Of a stretch of 33,012 bases of DNA, positions 14,983-22,040 are shown piece by piece. The position numbers were made by a program, and so were the translations under genes. Numbering within the stretch: the stretch's first letter is position 1; every line of letters starts with the position of its first letter. A model generated the notes under the pieces. It made no database searches, had not been told where the DNA came from, and saw nothing but the letters and a program-made list of their open reading frames with translations. Source of the stretch: an uncultured Clostridia bacterium (lineage in GTDB: Bacteria; Bacillota; Clostridia; Christensenellales; Aristaeellaceae); contig CALVTQ010000105.1 in the NCBI GenBank assembly GCA_944362695.1, positions 1 through 33,012 on the forward strand, read 5' to 3'.

Positions 14983-16002
14983 TCATGCCTTCTTCGCCGG
15001 GCAGAGAATTTCCTGCCCAGGTTGCATATTTTTGACGCCCTCCAGCGCCTCGCCGATGTCCATGTCAAGCAGAATCGACCGCCCCGCAATGGCCTCTGGC
15101 GCGCAGGCCTCGCCCATGTTGACGCAGGCGTAGACCGCGTTTTCGTTGTCCCGCACCATCTGCCAGAATGGGAATTTGATGATGACCGGGGTGTTCCCGC
15201 CCACGCCCAGCTCGAGGTACAGCACGCGCTTGCCCTCGCATTTGTCGAGGAACTCCGCGTATGCCTCCGACGCCGCATGCCAGAGCGTGTCCTGCACAAA
15301 GCTGTCGTCGCCGCGCAGGTTCATGACCGGCTCGCTGCCGTCGGGCAAATGCGGGATCAGCGCATCCGGCAGGCGCATGCTCACCTTGCCGCCCACCGGC
15401 GGGGCAAACAGCCCGTCATCGCCCATGACATACCCCATCGCGCGCATGGCGTCCATGACCCATGCCTCGTTGTCATATGTCCTTCCGTCCGCCGGGTCGG
15501 CGTGCTGGAACAGGCCGTAATCGCCCTGCGTGCAGAACAGGCGGCGCTTGTCAAAGCCCGCGCGCTGGAACAGGTGGTCGACGTTCGTGGTGATGACGAA
15601 GTAATCCTTATCGCGCACGAGATCAAGCAGCGCCTCGTACACCGGCTTCGCCGCAGGCATGTATCGGTTGACGTAGATCATCCGCGCCCAGAACGCCCAC
15701 TTCGTCCCCGCGTCCGGAAAATCGTAAAACCCGCCGGAATACATATCTCGGAAGCCAAAGCGCGCGAAGAAATCGGAAAACCAGCGCATGAACCGCGCCC
15801 CGCCGTATGTGAACCCCGCCGACGTGCTCATCCCTGCGCCCGCGCCGATGACCACCGCGTCCGCAAAGTGAAGCGCCCGGCGAAGCTGCGCGATGCCCTC
15901 CTGCGCGTTGCCGTCGCTCCCGATCAGCCGCCCCACCGTGTGCACGGCGGCCAGCCCGCGCTGTATCGTCTCCTCGTAACCGTTCCTCATCTTATCCCCC
16001 AT
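14983..16002 (-). CDS. SirTM-like sirtuin (macrodomain-linked, putative protein mono-ADP-ribosyltransferase), zinc cluster lost
   Basis: The 339-residue protein has the Rossmann NAD site VVIGAGAGMSTSAGFTY (50-66) and the sirtuin motif TTNVDHLFQRAGF (138-150). The canonical catalytic histidine is replaced in TQGDYG by Q159. R230 lies in MNLRGDD. N140, Q159 and R230 match, from memory, the residues reported as important in streptococcal SirTM (N118, Q137, R192), with the same N-to-Q spacing of 19. The C-terminal half continues LELGVGGNTPVIIKFPFWQM. Relatives carry four zinc-binding cysteines; here those positions read QHADPAD and PHLPDG, so the zinc ribbon is gone. It overlaps the macrodomain gene by 11 bases. 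A start at 15990 is also possible. Likely role: NAD-dependent ADP-ribosylation of an unknown protein, reversed by the macrodomain. Confidence 0.85.
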   Translation of the reverse strand: MGDKMRNGYEETIQRGLAAVHTVGRLIGSDGNAQEGIAQLRRALHFADAVVIGAGAGMSTSAGFTYGGARFMRWFSDFFARFGFRDMYSGGFYDFPDAGTKWAFWARMIYVNRYMPAAKPVYEALLDLVRDKDYFVITTNVDHLFQRAGFDKRRLFCTQGDYGLFQHADPADGRTYDNEAWVMDAMRAMGYVMGDDGLFAPPVGGKVSMRLPDALIPHLPDGSEPVMNLRGDDSFVQDTLWHAASEAYAEFLDKCEGKRVLYLELGVGGNTPVIIKFPFWQMVRDNENAVYACVNMGEACAPEAIAGRSILLDMDIGEALEGVKNMQPGQEILCPAKKA

Positions 16003-16834
16003 ATATCGCCTCGTAGAGCGCCCTGTCCCTGTCCGAAAATACGTTGAAAATCACGCGCGCCAGCTTGCCCGGATGCGCGTCCAGCCAGCTTGTCACCGTG
16101 TCCGCCGCAATCTGCGCCGCCCTGTCCGCCGGGAAGCGGAACACGCCGGTCGATATGCAGCAGAACGCCACGCTCGCAAGCCCGTTCTGCGCGCACATGT
16201 CGAGCGTGTTTGCGTAGCAGTCCGCGAGCGCGCGCTCGTGCGACGCCGTGAGTTCGCCGTCCACGATCGGGCCGACGATGTGGATCACGTGCCTGGCGGG
16301 CAGGTTGTAGCCCGGCGTGAGCATCGGAACCGCCGTCGGCTGACGGTATCCGGGGCCGTGTTTGGCCCGCAGCGCGCGCATCTGCCTGTCGCACTCCGCG
16401 CGAAGCTGCACGCCCGCATAGGTGTGGATGCAGTTGTCGATGCAGCTGTGCAGCGGCACGAAGCATCCGAGCATGGCGTCGTTTGCCGCGTTGACGATGG
16501 CGTCCGCCGCCAGCCGCGTGATGTCGCCCTGCCAGATGGCGATTTGATCCGCGTGCGGCGCGCTGCTGTGCAGGCTCTCGCCGACCGTCGGGATGCCCGT
16601 GGCCTCCACGATGCCCTTCTCCCTCGCCCGCTCGCGAAGATACGCATCCTGCACGGCGAGGACGGCTTCGTCCACCGGCGCGGGCATGCGGATGTTCATC
16701 ATCGCCCGCAGCGCACGCCGCTTGCCCTCGGCCTCGCGCGGAATCGCAAAATCGACCGCGTCACCCGCGTCCTCCCAAAATGCCTGCACCAGCGCGTCAA
16801 GCCGCGCCGCCTGCGCATCGCTGCGTGTCATCAT
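15992..16834 (-). CDS. Zinc-type macrodomain protein-ADP-ribose hydrolase
   Basis: The 280-residue protein has a helical N-terminal region (1-90) and a macrodomain from about 95. The ADP-ribose site is WQGDITRLAADAIVNAANDAMLG (101-123). It is followed by the zinc macrodomain signature C-x4-H-x-C (C124, H129, C131) in MLGCFVPLHSCIDNCIH. HVIHIVGPIV and CCISTGVFRFP complete the fold. This class removes ADP-ribose from proteins modified by the sirtuin encoded next to it in staphylococci and streptococci. It is the first gene of the pair, with its own promoter, and overlaps the sirtuin by 11 bases. ATG codons at 16834 and 16831 compete; GGGAGG is 4 and 7 bases away respectively. The lipoylated carrier and lipoate ligase of the known operons are absent here. 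Confidence 0.92.
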   Translation of the reverse strand: MMTRSDAQAARLDALVQAFWEDAGDAVDFAIPREAEGKRRALRAMMNIRMPAPVDEAVLAVQDAYLRERAREKGIVEATGIPTVGESLHSSAPHADQIAIWQGDITRLAADAIVNAANDAMLGCFVPLHSCIDNCIHTYAGVQLRAECDRQMRALRAKHGPGYRQPTAVPMLTPGYNLPARHVIHIVGPIVDGELTASHERALADCYANTLDMCAQNGLASVAFCCISTGVFRFPADRAAQIAADTVTSWLDAHPGKLARVIFNVFSDRDRALYEAIYGG

Positions 16835-16862
16835 GCCGCCTCCCTGCCGTGTTCTGCATCCG

Positions 16863-16892
16863 ATTGTACCACAGCAGCGTTGTAATTGTAAA
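16863..16892 (-). promoter_or_regulatory. Promoter of the macrodomain-sirtuin operon
   Basis: TTTACA (16892-16887) and TACAAT (16868-16863) are 18 bases apart, reading leftward. The ATTACA motif inside the spacer recurs in the inverted repeat between the Rrf2 and sirtuin genes. Confidence 0.65.
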
Positions 16893-16914
16893 GCTAACAA
16901 CCCAAAATGCGCTC

Positions 16915-16949
16915 AAAAAGACGGGCGCACGACCCTCGCCGCACGCCCG
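16915..16949 (-). terminator. Terminator of the flavin reductase gene
   Basis: A 10-bp stem (CGGGCGTGCG with CGTGCGCCCG) followed by TCTTTTT on the minus strand, about 30 bases beyond the reductase stop at 16979. Confidence 0.85.
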
Positions 16950-16978
16950 CCGTATGTCAGGGAGGATTCCGCCTTTGG

Positions 16979-17521
16979 TCAAAACTTATCGGCCAGCGCC
17001 GCAGCCTTCGCGCAGCCGTCGGTGCCCGCGATCTCGCCAACCTTGAGCACGCCGGGCACGAGCACCTCGCCCACCTTGTTCCACTTGAGCAGCGCCGCCG
17101 AGCGTTCAATCGGGATGCGCACGCCGTCAAAGACGGAAAGGTCGTTTTCCTCGCAGCACGCAATCAGCGCGCACTTCTTGCCCGCGATGTCCTTGCCCGC
17201 CACGCAGAAGGAATAGATCCTGTCGATGACGCCCTTGATCTGCGCGGGGATGGAATACCAATAGACCGGCATGGTGAAGACGACCGCGTCGGCCTCCAGA
17301 ATCGCCGGGGCGATCTTGTTGAAATCGTCGTCAAACGTGCACGCCTTGCCCGTCTTAAAGCAGGTCTCACACGCGCGGCACCCGCCGATCTTCATCATCG
17401 CCGCGTCAAAGCGCGTCACATCGTGGCCCTTGGCCTTCGCCGCCTCGATGAACGCGTCGGTCATCGCAAAGCTGTTGCCCTTTTTGCGCGGGCTGCCGGT
17501 GATTACAACGATCTTGCTCAT
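16979..17521 (-). CDS. NAD(P)H-dependent FMN reductase / flavodoxin-fold oxidoreductase
   Basis: The 180-residue protein starts MSKIVVITGSPRKKGNSFAM, the FMN phosphate-binding loop of the NADPH-dependent FMN reductase family. It also has the cysteine-rich GGCRACETCFKTGKACTFDDDF (about 47-68) and FTMPVYWYSIPAQIKGVIDRIY, the flavin-contact helix of this group. It probably reduces quinones or iron-sulfur partners using bound FMN. AAAGGAG lies 7 bases before the ATG at 17521. It has its own promoter and terminator, so it is an independent unit between the two sirtuin blocks. A second paralogue lies at 20508. A redox link to the ADP-ribosylation genes is suggested only by position. Confidence 0.88.
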   Translation of the reverse strand: MSKIVVITGSPRKKGNSFAMTDAFIEAAKAKGHDVTRFDAAMMKIGGCRACETCFKTGKACTFDDDFNKIAPAILEADAVVFTMPVYWYSIPAQIKGVIDRIYSFCVAGKDIAGKKCALIACCEENDLSVFDGVRIPIERSAALLKWNKVGEVLVPGVLKVGEIAGTDGCAKAAALADKF

Positions 17522-17566
17522 GAAATTGCTCCTTTCGCCCGCCGCCACGGGCCGGTTGATGCCTCT

Positions 17567-17594
17567 ATGATAGCACGTGCAGCCCACAAGTCAA
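17567..17594 (-). promoter_or_regulatory. Promoter of the flavin reductase gene
   Basis: TTGACT (17594-17589), 16-base spacer and TATCAT (17572-17567), reading leftward; about 45 bases ahead of the start. Confidence 0.7.
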
Positions 17595-17639
17595 GTACGC
17601 ACATTTATGTTTGATACTATCTTGAAAGTAAGCATAAAC

Positions 17640-17667
17640 GACCCGGCAGTTTTTTCGCTGCCGGGCC
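17640..17667 (-). terminator. Terminator of the two-sirtuin operon
   Basis: GGCCCGGCAG and CTGCCGGGTC form a 10-bp stem with an 8-base A-rich loop, 23 bases past the sirtuin stop at 17690. The minus-strand tract is short (GTTTATG); on the plus strand CTTTTTC follows, so it could act both ways. Confidence 0.65.
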
Positions 17668-17689
17668 GCTTTTTCATGATCTATATGGT

Positions 17690-18529
17690 TTACGCGCGCG
17701 CCAATGCCTCGCGGATGGCCGCCAGCTTGTCGGCGAGCAGGCCGTCCAGCCCGAAGCTGCGCGCCGCAATCTCGTCGGGGATAAACACCTCGCCCTTGTT
17801 GATCGTGACATACGTGGCGTTCGGGTTCGCGGCAGTCAGGCGCATCAGCGGGGCCTTGATGAGCTGATTGCGCCAGCCGATGCCCATCTCGAGGATGACG
17901 AGCTTCCTGTTCATGTATTTGCGCACGAACGCGCCCTGCGCCGCGCGCGCGGCCTCGTCCACGATGAAGCTGCGGTCGGTCATCACATGCATCATCATCG
18001 GCCCGCCGCACTTGGGGCATCGCGGGATCAGCTCGCCCGGCACGAGCCCGCCTTCCTCCGCCTCGCGCATGCGGGCAATGGCCTCCGCCGCCGGGTAAAG
18101 CGCATCGTGGCACGCCGCCGCGCACTGCATGTGCTGCCAGCTGCCCTCGATCTCGTATATGCGCGCCGGGTCAAAGCCGCACAGCTCGAAGTGATACTCG
18201 CAGTTGCTGGTCACGATGAAGTAATCCTTCTCGCCCACGATGGCCTTGAGGTCGCGCATGGCGTCGCTGCCCTTGTAGTCAAGGCTGTAATGCCCGACGA
18301 GGCGGCTGGTGAAGGCCCACTGCTCGCGCTCGTCCGGCCAGCGCGCGCCCGCGCCGTGCAGGATGCAGCGGATGCCGTACTTGCGCTTGAAGTCGCCGAA
18401 CAGCCGCTCGAACGCCTCGTCGTCGGCGAAGAGGTTGAGCCCCTCGGTGATGGAAAGCCCGTTGCTCGCGCCGATCAGAATCGCGTCGGCCTCGCGTATT
18501 TTTGCTGCGATTGCGTCAAATTCGTTCAT
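17690..18529 (-). CDS. SIR2-family protein with altered active site
   Basis: The 279-residue protein is recognisable as a sirtuin homologue of the macrodomain-linked type. The NAD loop is ILIGASNGLSITEGLN (17-32). The usual TTNVDH reads TSNCEYH (107-113), and the catalytic position reads EIEGS with E128 instead of His or Gln. Four cysteines form an intact zinc ribbon (C136, C140, C171, C174). The arginine found in the first sirtuin's MNLRGDD is a methionine here (MHVMTDRSF). Asp-to-Glu, Gln-to-Glu and Arg-to-Met changes together suggest a changed reaction or a pseudoenzyme that binds NAD or ADP-ribose. It overlaps the upstream sirtuin gene by 14 bases, and AAGGAGGAG precedes the ATG. Function inferred from family only. 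Confidence 0.78.
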   Translation of the reverse strand: MNEFDAIAAKIREADAILIGASNGLSITEGLNLFADDEAFERLFGDFKRKYGIRCILHGAGARWPDEREQWAFTSRLVGHYSLDYKGSDAMRDLKAIVGEKDYFIVTSNCEYHFELCGFDPARIYEIEGSWQHMQCAAACHDALYPAAEAIARMREAEEGGLVPGELIPRCPKCGGPMMMHVMTDRSFIVDEAARAAQGAFVRKYMNRKLVILEMGIGWRNQLIKAPLMRLTAANPNATYVTINKGEVFIPDEIAARSFGLDGLLADKLAAIREALARA

Positions 18530-19460
18530 GATGCTCCTCCTTCATGCGCCTTGCCTCGGCGAGGATTTCGGCGATGCCGCCGCTGATGTACAGTCCCGGA
18601 TTGGCGAGCTTTCCCGGGCTGCGCGCTTCGCGTCTGTTGACGGTGATGTGATGGACGTTTTTGTTCTTCGCGGCCATCTGCCAGAACGGGAACTTGATGA
18701 CGCTCGGCGTCATATCGCCCACGCCCAGCTCGAGCAGCAGCACGCGCGCCCCGCCGAGCACGTGCCTGCGCAGGAACGCCTCATACCGCGCCCGCGCCGC
18801 ATGCCACTGCGCCTCTTCCAAAAACGCGTCGTCCCGCATCCACGGCGTCATGCGCCAGCCGCACTCGGGGCATCGCGGAATCAGCACGTCCGGCACGGCA
18901 AAATCCCGCGTCCCCGCGACCATCGCCCGCGCCGCCTGCACGGCGTCATAACGCGCGTCGTGGCAGGGCTGCGCGCATTGCAGATACGCAAAATCGCCCT
19001 GAAACGCGCAGATCTCGTCCTCGTCAAACGCCTTGGCGCACTGCATATCGACGTTCGTCGTCAGGATGAATGTCGGCTTGCCGCTAAGCAGCGCGCGCAG
19101 GTCGAGATACGGCGCACCGGCGGGCGCATCGGCCATCGCGCATATGTACGCCGCGGTATAGGCCCACTGCTCGCCGGGCGTCGAGAAGCAGTGATAAAAC
19201 CCGTCAAACGGCGACCCAAACCCATACCGCTCCCGAAACAGCGCGAGCGCGTCGGCCAGCGTACCCGACCAGTGGTAGTGGTCATACCCCGCCGCGCTGG
19301 ACATCCCGGAGCCGCAGCCCACGACGACGGCGTCCGCCAGCTCGATTTGCGTCAGCATGAGCGCAATCTGGCCGCGCATTTCTTCGGTCACCGTGCCGTG
19401 CACCTGCTCGCCCATATTTACGGCGTTGATTTGCGATATGATGCGCATCATCGTTGACAA
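18516..19460 (-). CDS. SirTM-like sirtuin with intact zinc ribbon
   Basis: The protein (up to 314 residues) has the NAD loop VVVGCGSGMSSAAGYD (45-60), TTNVDMQ (134-140), Q154 in FQGDF replacing the catalytic histidine, zinc cysteines C162, C166, C197 and C200, and R209 in WMRDDAF. It therefore keeps the Asn/Gln/Arg set of SirTM enzymes together with the zinc site that the 14983 copy has lost. The C-terminal half (LLLELGVGDMTPSVIKFPFWQM) is close to that copy. It heads a two-gene sirtuin operon divergent from an Rrf2 regulator. The start is uncertain: TTG at 19460 is only 3-4 bases from GGAGGG, while ATG at 19451 is 12-13 bases away. Probable NAD-dependent ADP-ribosyltransferase. Confidence 0.83.
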   Translation of the reverse strand: MSTMMRIISQINAVNMGEQVHGTVTEEMRGQIALMLTQIELADAVVVGCGSGMSSAAGYDHYHWSGTLADALALFRERYGFGSPFDGFYHCFSTPGEQWAYTAAYICAMADAPAGAPYLDLRALLSGKPTFILTTNVDMQCAKAFDEDEICAFQGDFAYLQCAQPCHDARYDAVQAARAMVAGTRDFAVPDVLIPRCPECGWRMTPWMRDDAFLEEAQWHAARARYEAFLRRHVLGGARVLLLELGVGDMTPSVIKFPFWQMAAKNKNVHHITVNRREARSPGKLANPGLYISGGIAEILAEARRMKEEHHERI

Positions 19461-19482
19461 ATGCCCTCCGATTTGTTATTCT
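19454..19482 (+). promoter_or_regulatory. Promoter of the Rrf2 operon, overlapping the sirtuin start
   Basis: TTGACA (19454-19459), 17 bases and TATTCT (19477-19482), reading rightward. The -35 box overlaps the first codons of the divergent sirtuin gene. Confidence 0.65.
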
Positions 19483-19486
19483 TATG

Positions 19487-19513
19487 ATTACAGGAGACAT
19501 CATATCATGTAAT
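19487..19513. promoter_or_regulatory. Candidate operator between Rrf2 and sirtuin promoters
   Basis: ATTACA (19487-19492) and TGTAAT (19508-19513) form a perfect inverted repeat 15 bases apart, around the imperfect palindrome ACATCATATCATGT. It lies between the two divergent promoters and covers the leftward -10 box, a good place for an autoregulating Rrf2 protein. The binding protein is inferred. Confidence 0.45.
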
Positions 19514-19527
19514 TTTGAAAATTGCAA
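19499..19527 (-). promoter_or_regulatory. Promoter of the two-sirtuin operon
   Basis: TTGCAA (19527-19522), 17-base spacer and TATGAT (19504-19499), reading leftward. Confidence 0.65.
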
Positions 19528-19553
19528 GCTGTTTTTGCAAAGGAGCTCGCATC

Positions 19554-20012
19554 ATGAAATATTCCACCCGTCTGGCCGACGCCGCGCACGTGATGCTCTT
19601 CATCCACAACGCGAAAGCGCCCGCCATTTCCAGCGCCGAGATCGCCAAGTCGATCTGCACCAACCCCGCCTATGTGCGCCAGCTGATGGCCAAGCTCAAG
19701 GCCGCCGGTCTGCTTCTTTCCACGCGCGGCGCGGCCCACCCGCAGCTCACGCGCGACCCGGCGGACATCAGCCTGCTGGACGTATACAACGCCGTGGAGG
19801 GCGGCAAGCCGCTGCTGCATCTGGACACACACGTCAACCCGGAGTGCAACGTCGGCGTGTACATCCAGTATGCGCTCGACGCGCACTATGCCGACGTGCA
19901 GAAGGCAGCCGAGGCCCGCATGGCAAAGATCACGCTCGCCGACATATACGGCACGTTCCTCGATCTGTGCGAAAAGGCACAGGTCACCCCGCCCTGCCAA
20001 TCCGGCACATAA
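19554..20012 (+). CDS. Rrf2-family transcriptional regulator
   Basis: The 152-residue protein has the Rrf2 winged helix-turn-helix: MKYSTRLADAAHVMLFIH, ISSAEIAKSICTNPAYVRQLMAKLKAAGLLLSTRG and ISLLDVYNAVEGG. Rrf2 proteins often sense iron-sulfur clusters, redox or nitric oxide through cysteines. Only scattered cysteines are seen here (one in SICTNP, one in NPECNVG, two near the C-terminus), not the tight IscR triad, so the signal is unclear. AAGGAG lies 8 bases before the ATG. It heads a plus-strand operon and diverges from the sirtuin operon. It is thus the likeliest regulator of the sirtuins as well as of its own operon. Confidence 0.9.
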   Translation: MKYSTRLADAAHVMLFIHNAKAPAISSAEIAKSICTNPAYVRQLMAKLKAAGLLLSTRGAAHPQLTRDPADISLLDVYNAVEGGKPLLHLDTHVNPECNVGVYIQYALDAHYADVQKAAEARMAKITLADIYGTFLDLCEKAQVTPPCQSGT

Positions 20013-20033
20013 TATAAGGAAAGGAGCGCCGCC

Positions 20034-20495
20034 ATGTCCGCCACAATCGCCATCATTTCCGACACGCACGGCCTGCTGCGCCCCGAGGTTTTGGCGCATC
20101 TCACCGGCGTGACGTGCATCCTGCACGCGGGCGACATCGCCGCCCCCGACGTGCTTACCACGCTCGAGCAGTACGCCCCGGTTCACGTCGTGCGCGGCAA
20201 TAACGACAAGGAATGGGCCGAGCACATCCCCATGACGCTGACCGTCGAGGCGGCGGGCGTCCGCTTTTTCATGACGCACAAAAAGCGCGACATTCCCGTG
20301 CCTATGCCCGATGCGGACGTGATCGTGTTCGGCCATTCGCATAAGTACGCCGAATTTGACGTGAAAGGCCGCCTGTTTCTCAACCCCGGCTCGTGCGGCA
20401 AGCGGCGCTTCGATCAGGAGATCACGTTCGCCATGATGCACGTCGCGGACGACGGCACATTCACCGTCGAAAAGATCACGATCCCCCACGAATAA
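20034..20495 (+). CDS. YfcE/MJ0936-type metallophosphoesterase
   Basis: The 153-residue protein is a minimal calcineurin-like phosphoesterase. Metal-binding motifs are SDTHG (9-13), HAGD (31-34), VVRGNND (52-58), MTH and GHSHKYAEF. The family hydrolyses phosphodiesters in vitro, mostly with unknown natural substrates. AAAGGAG lies 7 bases upstream of the ATG; the Rrf2 gene ends 21 bases earlier and the flavin reductase begins 12 bases later, so it is mid-operon. An involvement in nucleotide or ADP-ribose turnover is possible from the context but unsupported by sequence. Confidence 0.92.
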   Translation: MSATIAIISDTHGLLRPEVLAHLTGVTCILHAGDIAAPDVLTTLEQYAPVHVVRGNNDKEWAEHIPMTLTVEAAGVRFFMTHKKRDIPVPMPDADVIVFGHSHKYAEFDVKGRLFLNPGSCGKRRFDQEITFAMMHVADDGTFTVEKITIPHE

Positions 20496-20507
20496 AGGAG
20501 AATCGCC

Positions 20508-21086
20508 ATGAAGAACATACTCGTCGTGCAGGGCGGAGGCCGCGCCAACGGCAACACGGCCCAGCTCGTGCGCAGCTTCATGCAGGGCGCGCAGGACGCG
20601 GGCCACAGCGTCGAGCTCGTGAACCTGAGCAAGACCGAGGTGCGCGGGTGTCTGGGCTGCAACGCCTGCCGCTACGGCAAGCCCTGCGTGCAGAAGGACG
20701 GCTGGAACGAGCTCGTCCCGAAAATCCTCGCGGCGGACTGCATCGTCTTTGCGTCTCCGCTGTATTTCTGGACGATTTCCAGCAAGCTCAAGGCGTTCAT
20801 CGAGCGCTTCTACTCCATTGCGCTCCGCGACGACGACCCGCCGCTGGGCCGCTACGAGGCGTATCCCGTCCGCGACTGCGCGCTGCTGATGACCGCCGCG
20901 GACGACCTGTTCTGGACGTTTGAGCAGGCCGAGCGCTACTACCGCTTTGCGCTGGTCAATTACATTGGCAAGCGCGACCGCGGCGTGCTGCTCGCGGGCG
21001 GCTGCGGCGACACCAACGGCAAGCCGCGCATCGCCGAGACGAATCACCTCGCCCGGGCCTACGAGTTCGGCAAGCATCTTTACTGA
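20508..21086 (+). CDS. Flavodoxin-fold NAD(P)H-dependent oxidoreductase
   Basis: The 192-residue protein begins MKNILVVQGGGRANGNTAQLVRSF, the FMN-binding loop, and has the cysteine-rich RGCLGCNACRYGKPCVQKDGW (about 47-67) and FASPLYFWTISSKLKAFIERFY. It is a paralogue of the reductase at 16979, with a longer C-terminal half. Expected cofactor FMN, electron donor NAD(P)H; substrate unknown. AAGGAG lies 7 bases before the ATG. It is third in the Rrf2 operon, so its expression probably follows that regulator. Confidence 0.88.
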   Translation: MKNILVVQGGGRANGNTAQLVRSFMQGAQDAGHSVELVNLSKTEVRGCLGCNACRYGKPCVQKDGWNELVPKILAADCIVFASPLYFWTISSKLKAFIERFYSIALRDDDPPLGRYEAYPVRDCALLMTAADDLFWTFEQAERYYRFALVNYIGKRDRGVLLAGGCGDTNGKPRIAETNHLARAYEFGKHLY

Positions 21087-21098
21087 TCGGGTGAGACT

Positions 21099-21479
21099 AT
21101 GGACAGAGAAGCCTTAGAGACGTACATTTCCGAAAACTACGGCGCAACCGGCGAAAGCCTCTGGGCGCAGTACCCGACCTATCGCGTGTTCCGCCACACG
21201 GGAAGCGGCAAGTGGTTCGCGCTCGTGCTGGACATCGCGCCGGGCAAGCTCGCGCCAAACCAGACCGCAACGGCTCACGCCGCCGTCGTCAAGTGCGGCG
21301 AGCCGCTGCTTCCGGGTTACCTCGCAAGGCCGGGCTTTTATCCCGCGCATTACATGGACAAAAAGAGCTGGGTCACGATGGCGCTTGATGAAGTGCCGGA
21401 CGAGGACATCGCCGCGCTGCTGGATATGAGCTACGACTTCGCCGCACGCGCCGTCAAGACAAAACGTAAAACAAAGTGA
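21099..21479 (+). CDS. MmcQ/YjbR-family protein
   Basis: The 126-residue protein fits the small MmcQ/YjbR family, with an N-terminal helix MDREALETYISENYG, FRHTGSGKWFALVLDI, KCGEPLLPGYLARPGFYPAHYMDKKSWVTMALD and DEDIAALLDMSYDFAAR. Members have a CyaY-like fold and are called DNA-binding, but their role is not defined. It follows the reductase after 12 bases with a weak ribosome site (GGTGAG), and ends the Rrf2 operon just before a strong terminator. Confidence 0.9.
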   Translation: MDREALETYISENYGATGESLWAQYPTYRVFRHTGSGKWFALVLDIAPGKLAPNQTATAHAAVVKCGEPLLPGYLARPGFYPAHYMDKKSWVTMALDEVPDEDIAALLDMSYDFAARAVKTKRKTK

Positions 21480-21493
21480 GATAAAGAAAAATC

Positions 21494-21530
21494 GCCCTCG
21501 TGTTCTGCGTGAACGCGAAGGCATTTTTAT
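21494..21530. terminator. Bidirectional terminator between convergent operons
   Basis: A long stem (GCCCTCGTGTTC with GAACGCGAAGGC, 11 of 12 positions pairing, 5-base loop) is followed by ATTTTTATT on the plus strand and by GATTTTTC on the minus strand. It serves the Rrf2 operon ending at 21479 and the kinase gene ending at 21538. Confidence 0.85.
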
Positions 21531-21537
21531 TATGGTT

Positions 21538-22023
21538 TTATTTTGATTCGATGCGCACGATGCCCGGCTCGCCATCCTGCGGCGTCTCAAACATCGCGGC
21601 GAATTTGCGCATCAGCCCGTCGTCCACGGGATACGCGCTGACCTCGCCGCGCGCGATGGCCGCGTTGCGCAATTCGATGCGCCGCTGCCATTCATCATCC
21701 GCAATTTCAATATAGTGAATCGCACACGGCACGCCGCGTTCGCCGAAAAACGCCCGCGCCTCCTCGCGCTGTCGCCGCGTCCACAGCCCGATGTCGAGGA
21801 TCACATCGACGCCGCCGCGCACGATCTCAACTGCCTTGTCGTACAGATGCGCCCGCAGCCGCCCGACATACACGTCGTGCATCTCGCCCGCGTCCGTGCC
21901 GAACAGCGCGAGCATGATCTCGTCGACCGACAGGATCACCGCGTTCCCGCGCGATGCCAGCACCCTTGCATATGTGCTCTTGCCGCTGCACAGCTTGCCG
22001 CACATCAGGATCACATTCGCCAT
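21538..22023 (-). CDS. Small P-loop ATPase/kinase (AAA_33-like)
   Basis: The 161-residue protein has a Walker A motif GKLCSGKST (9-17), the acceptor-side motif ILSVDEIMLALFG (30-42), VDVILDIGLWTRRQREEARAFFGERG and a C-terminal IADDEWQRRIELRNAA, the pattern of AAA_33/zeta-like small-molecule or polynucleotide kinases. The start at 22023 is set by GGGAGG 8 bases upstream. It lies 92 bases after the HD-kinase gene, with a weak terminator and a new promoter in between that are duplicated from 24843-24933. It may be regulated like the repair operon without being co-transcribed. The substrate is unknown; an RNA 5'-end or a nucleotide is possible. Confidence 0.82.
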   Translation of the reverse strand: MANVILMCGKLCSGKSTYARVLASRGNAVILSVDEIMLALFGTDAGEMHDVYVGRLRAHLYDKAVEIVRGGVDVILDIGLWTRRQREEARAFFGERGVPCAIHYIEIADDEWQRRIELRNAAIARGEVSAYPVDDGLMRKFAAMFETPQDGEPGIVRIESK

Positions 22024-22040
22024 GCGCATCACCTCCCCGC

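Noticed and set aside
14983..19460. The sirtuin genes as a SIR2-based anti-phage defence system such as Thoeris or DSR
   Set aside because: Defence SIR2 proteins of those systems have different partners (TIR, large effector domains, Argonaute). The zinc macrodomain and the Q-for-H change point to the SirTM ADP-ribosylation type instead.
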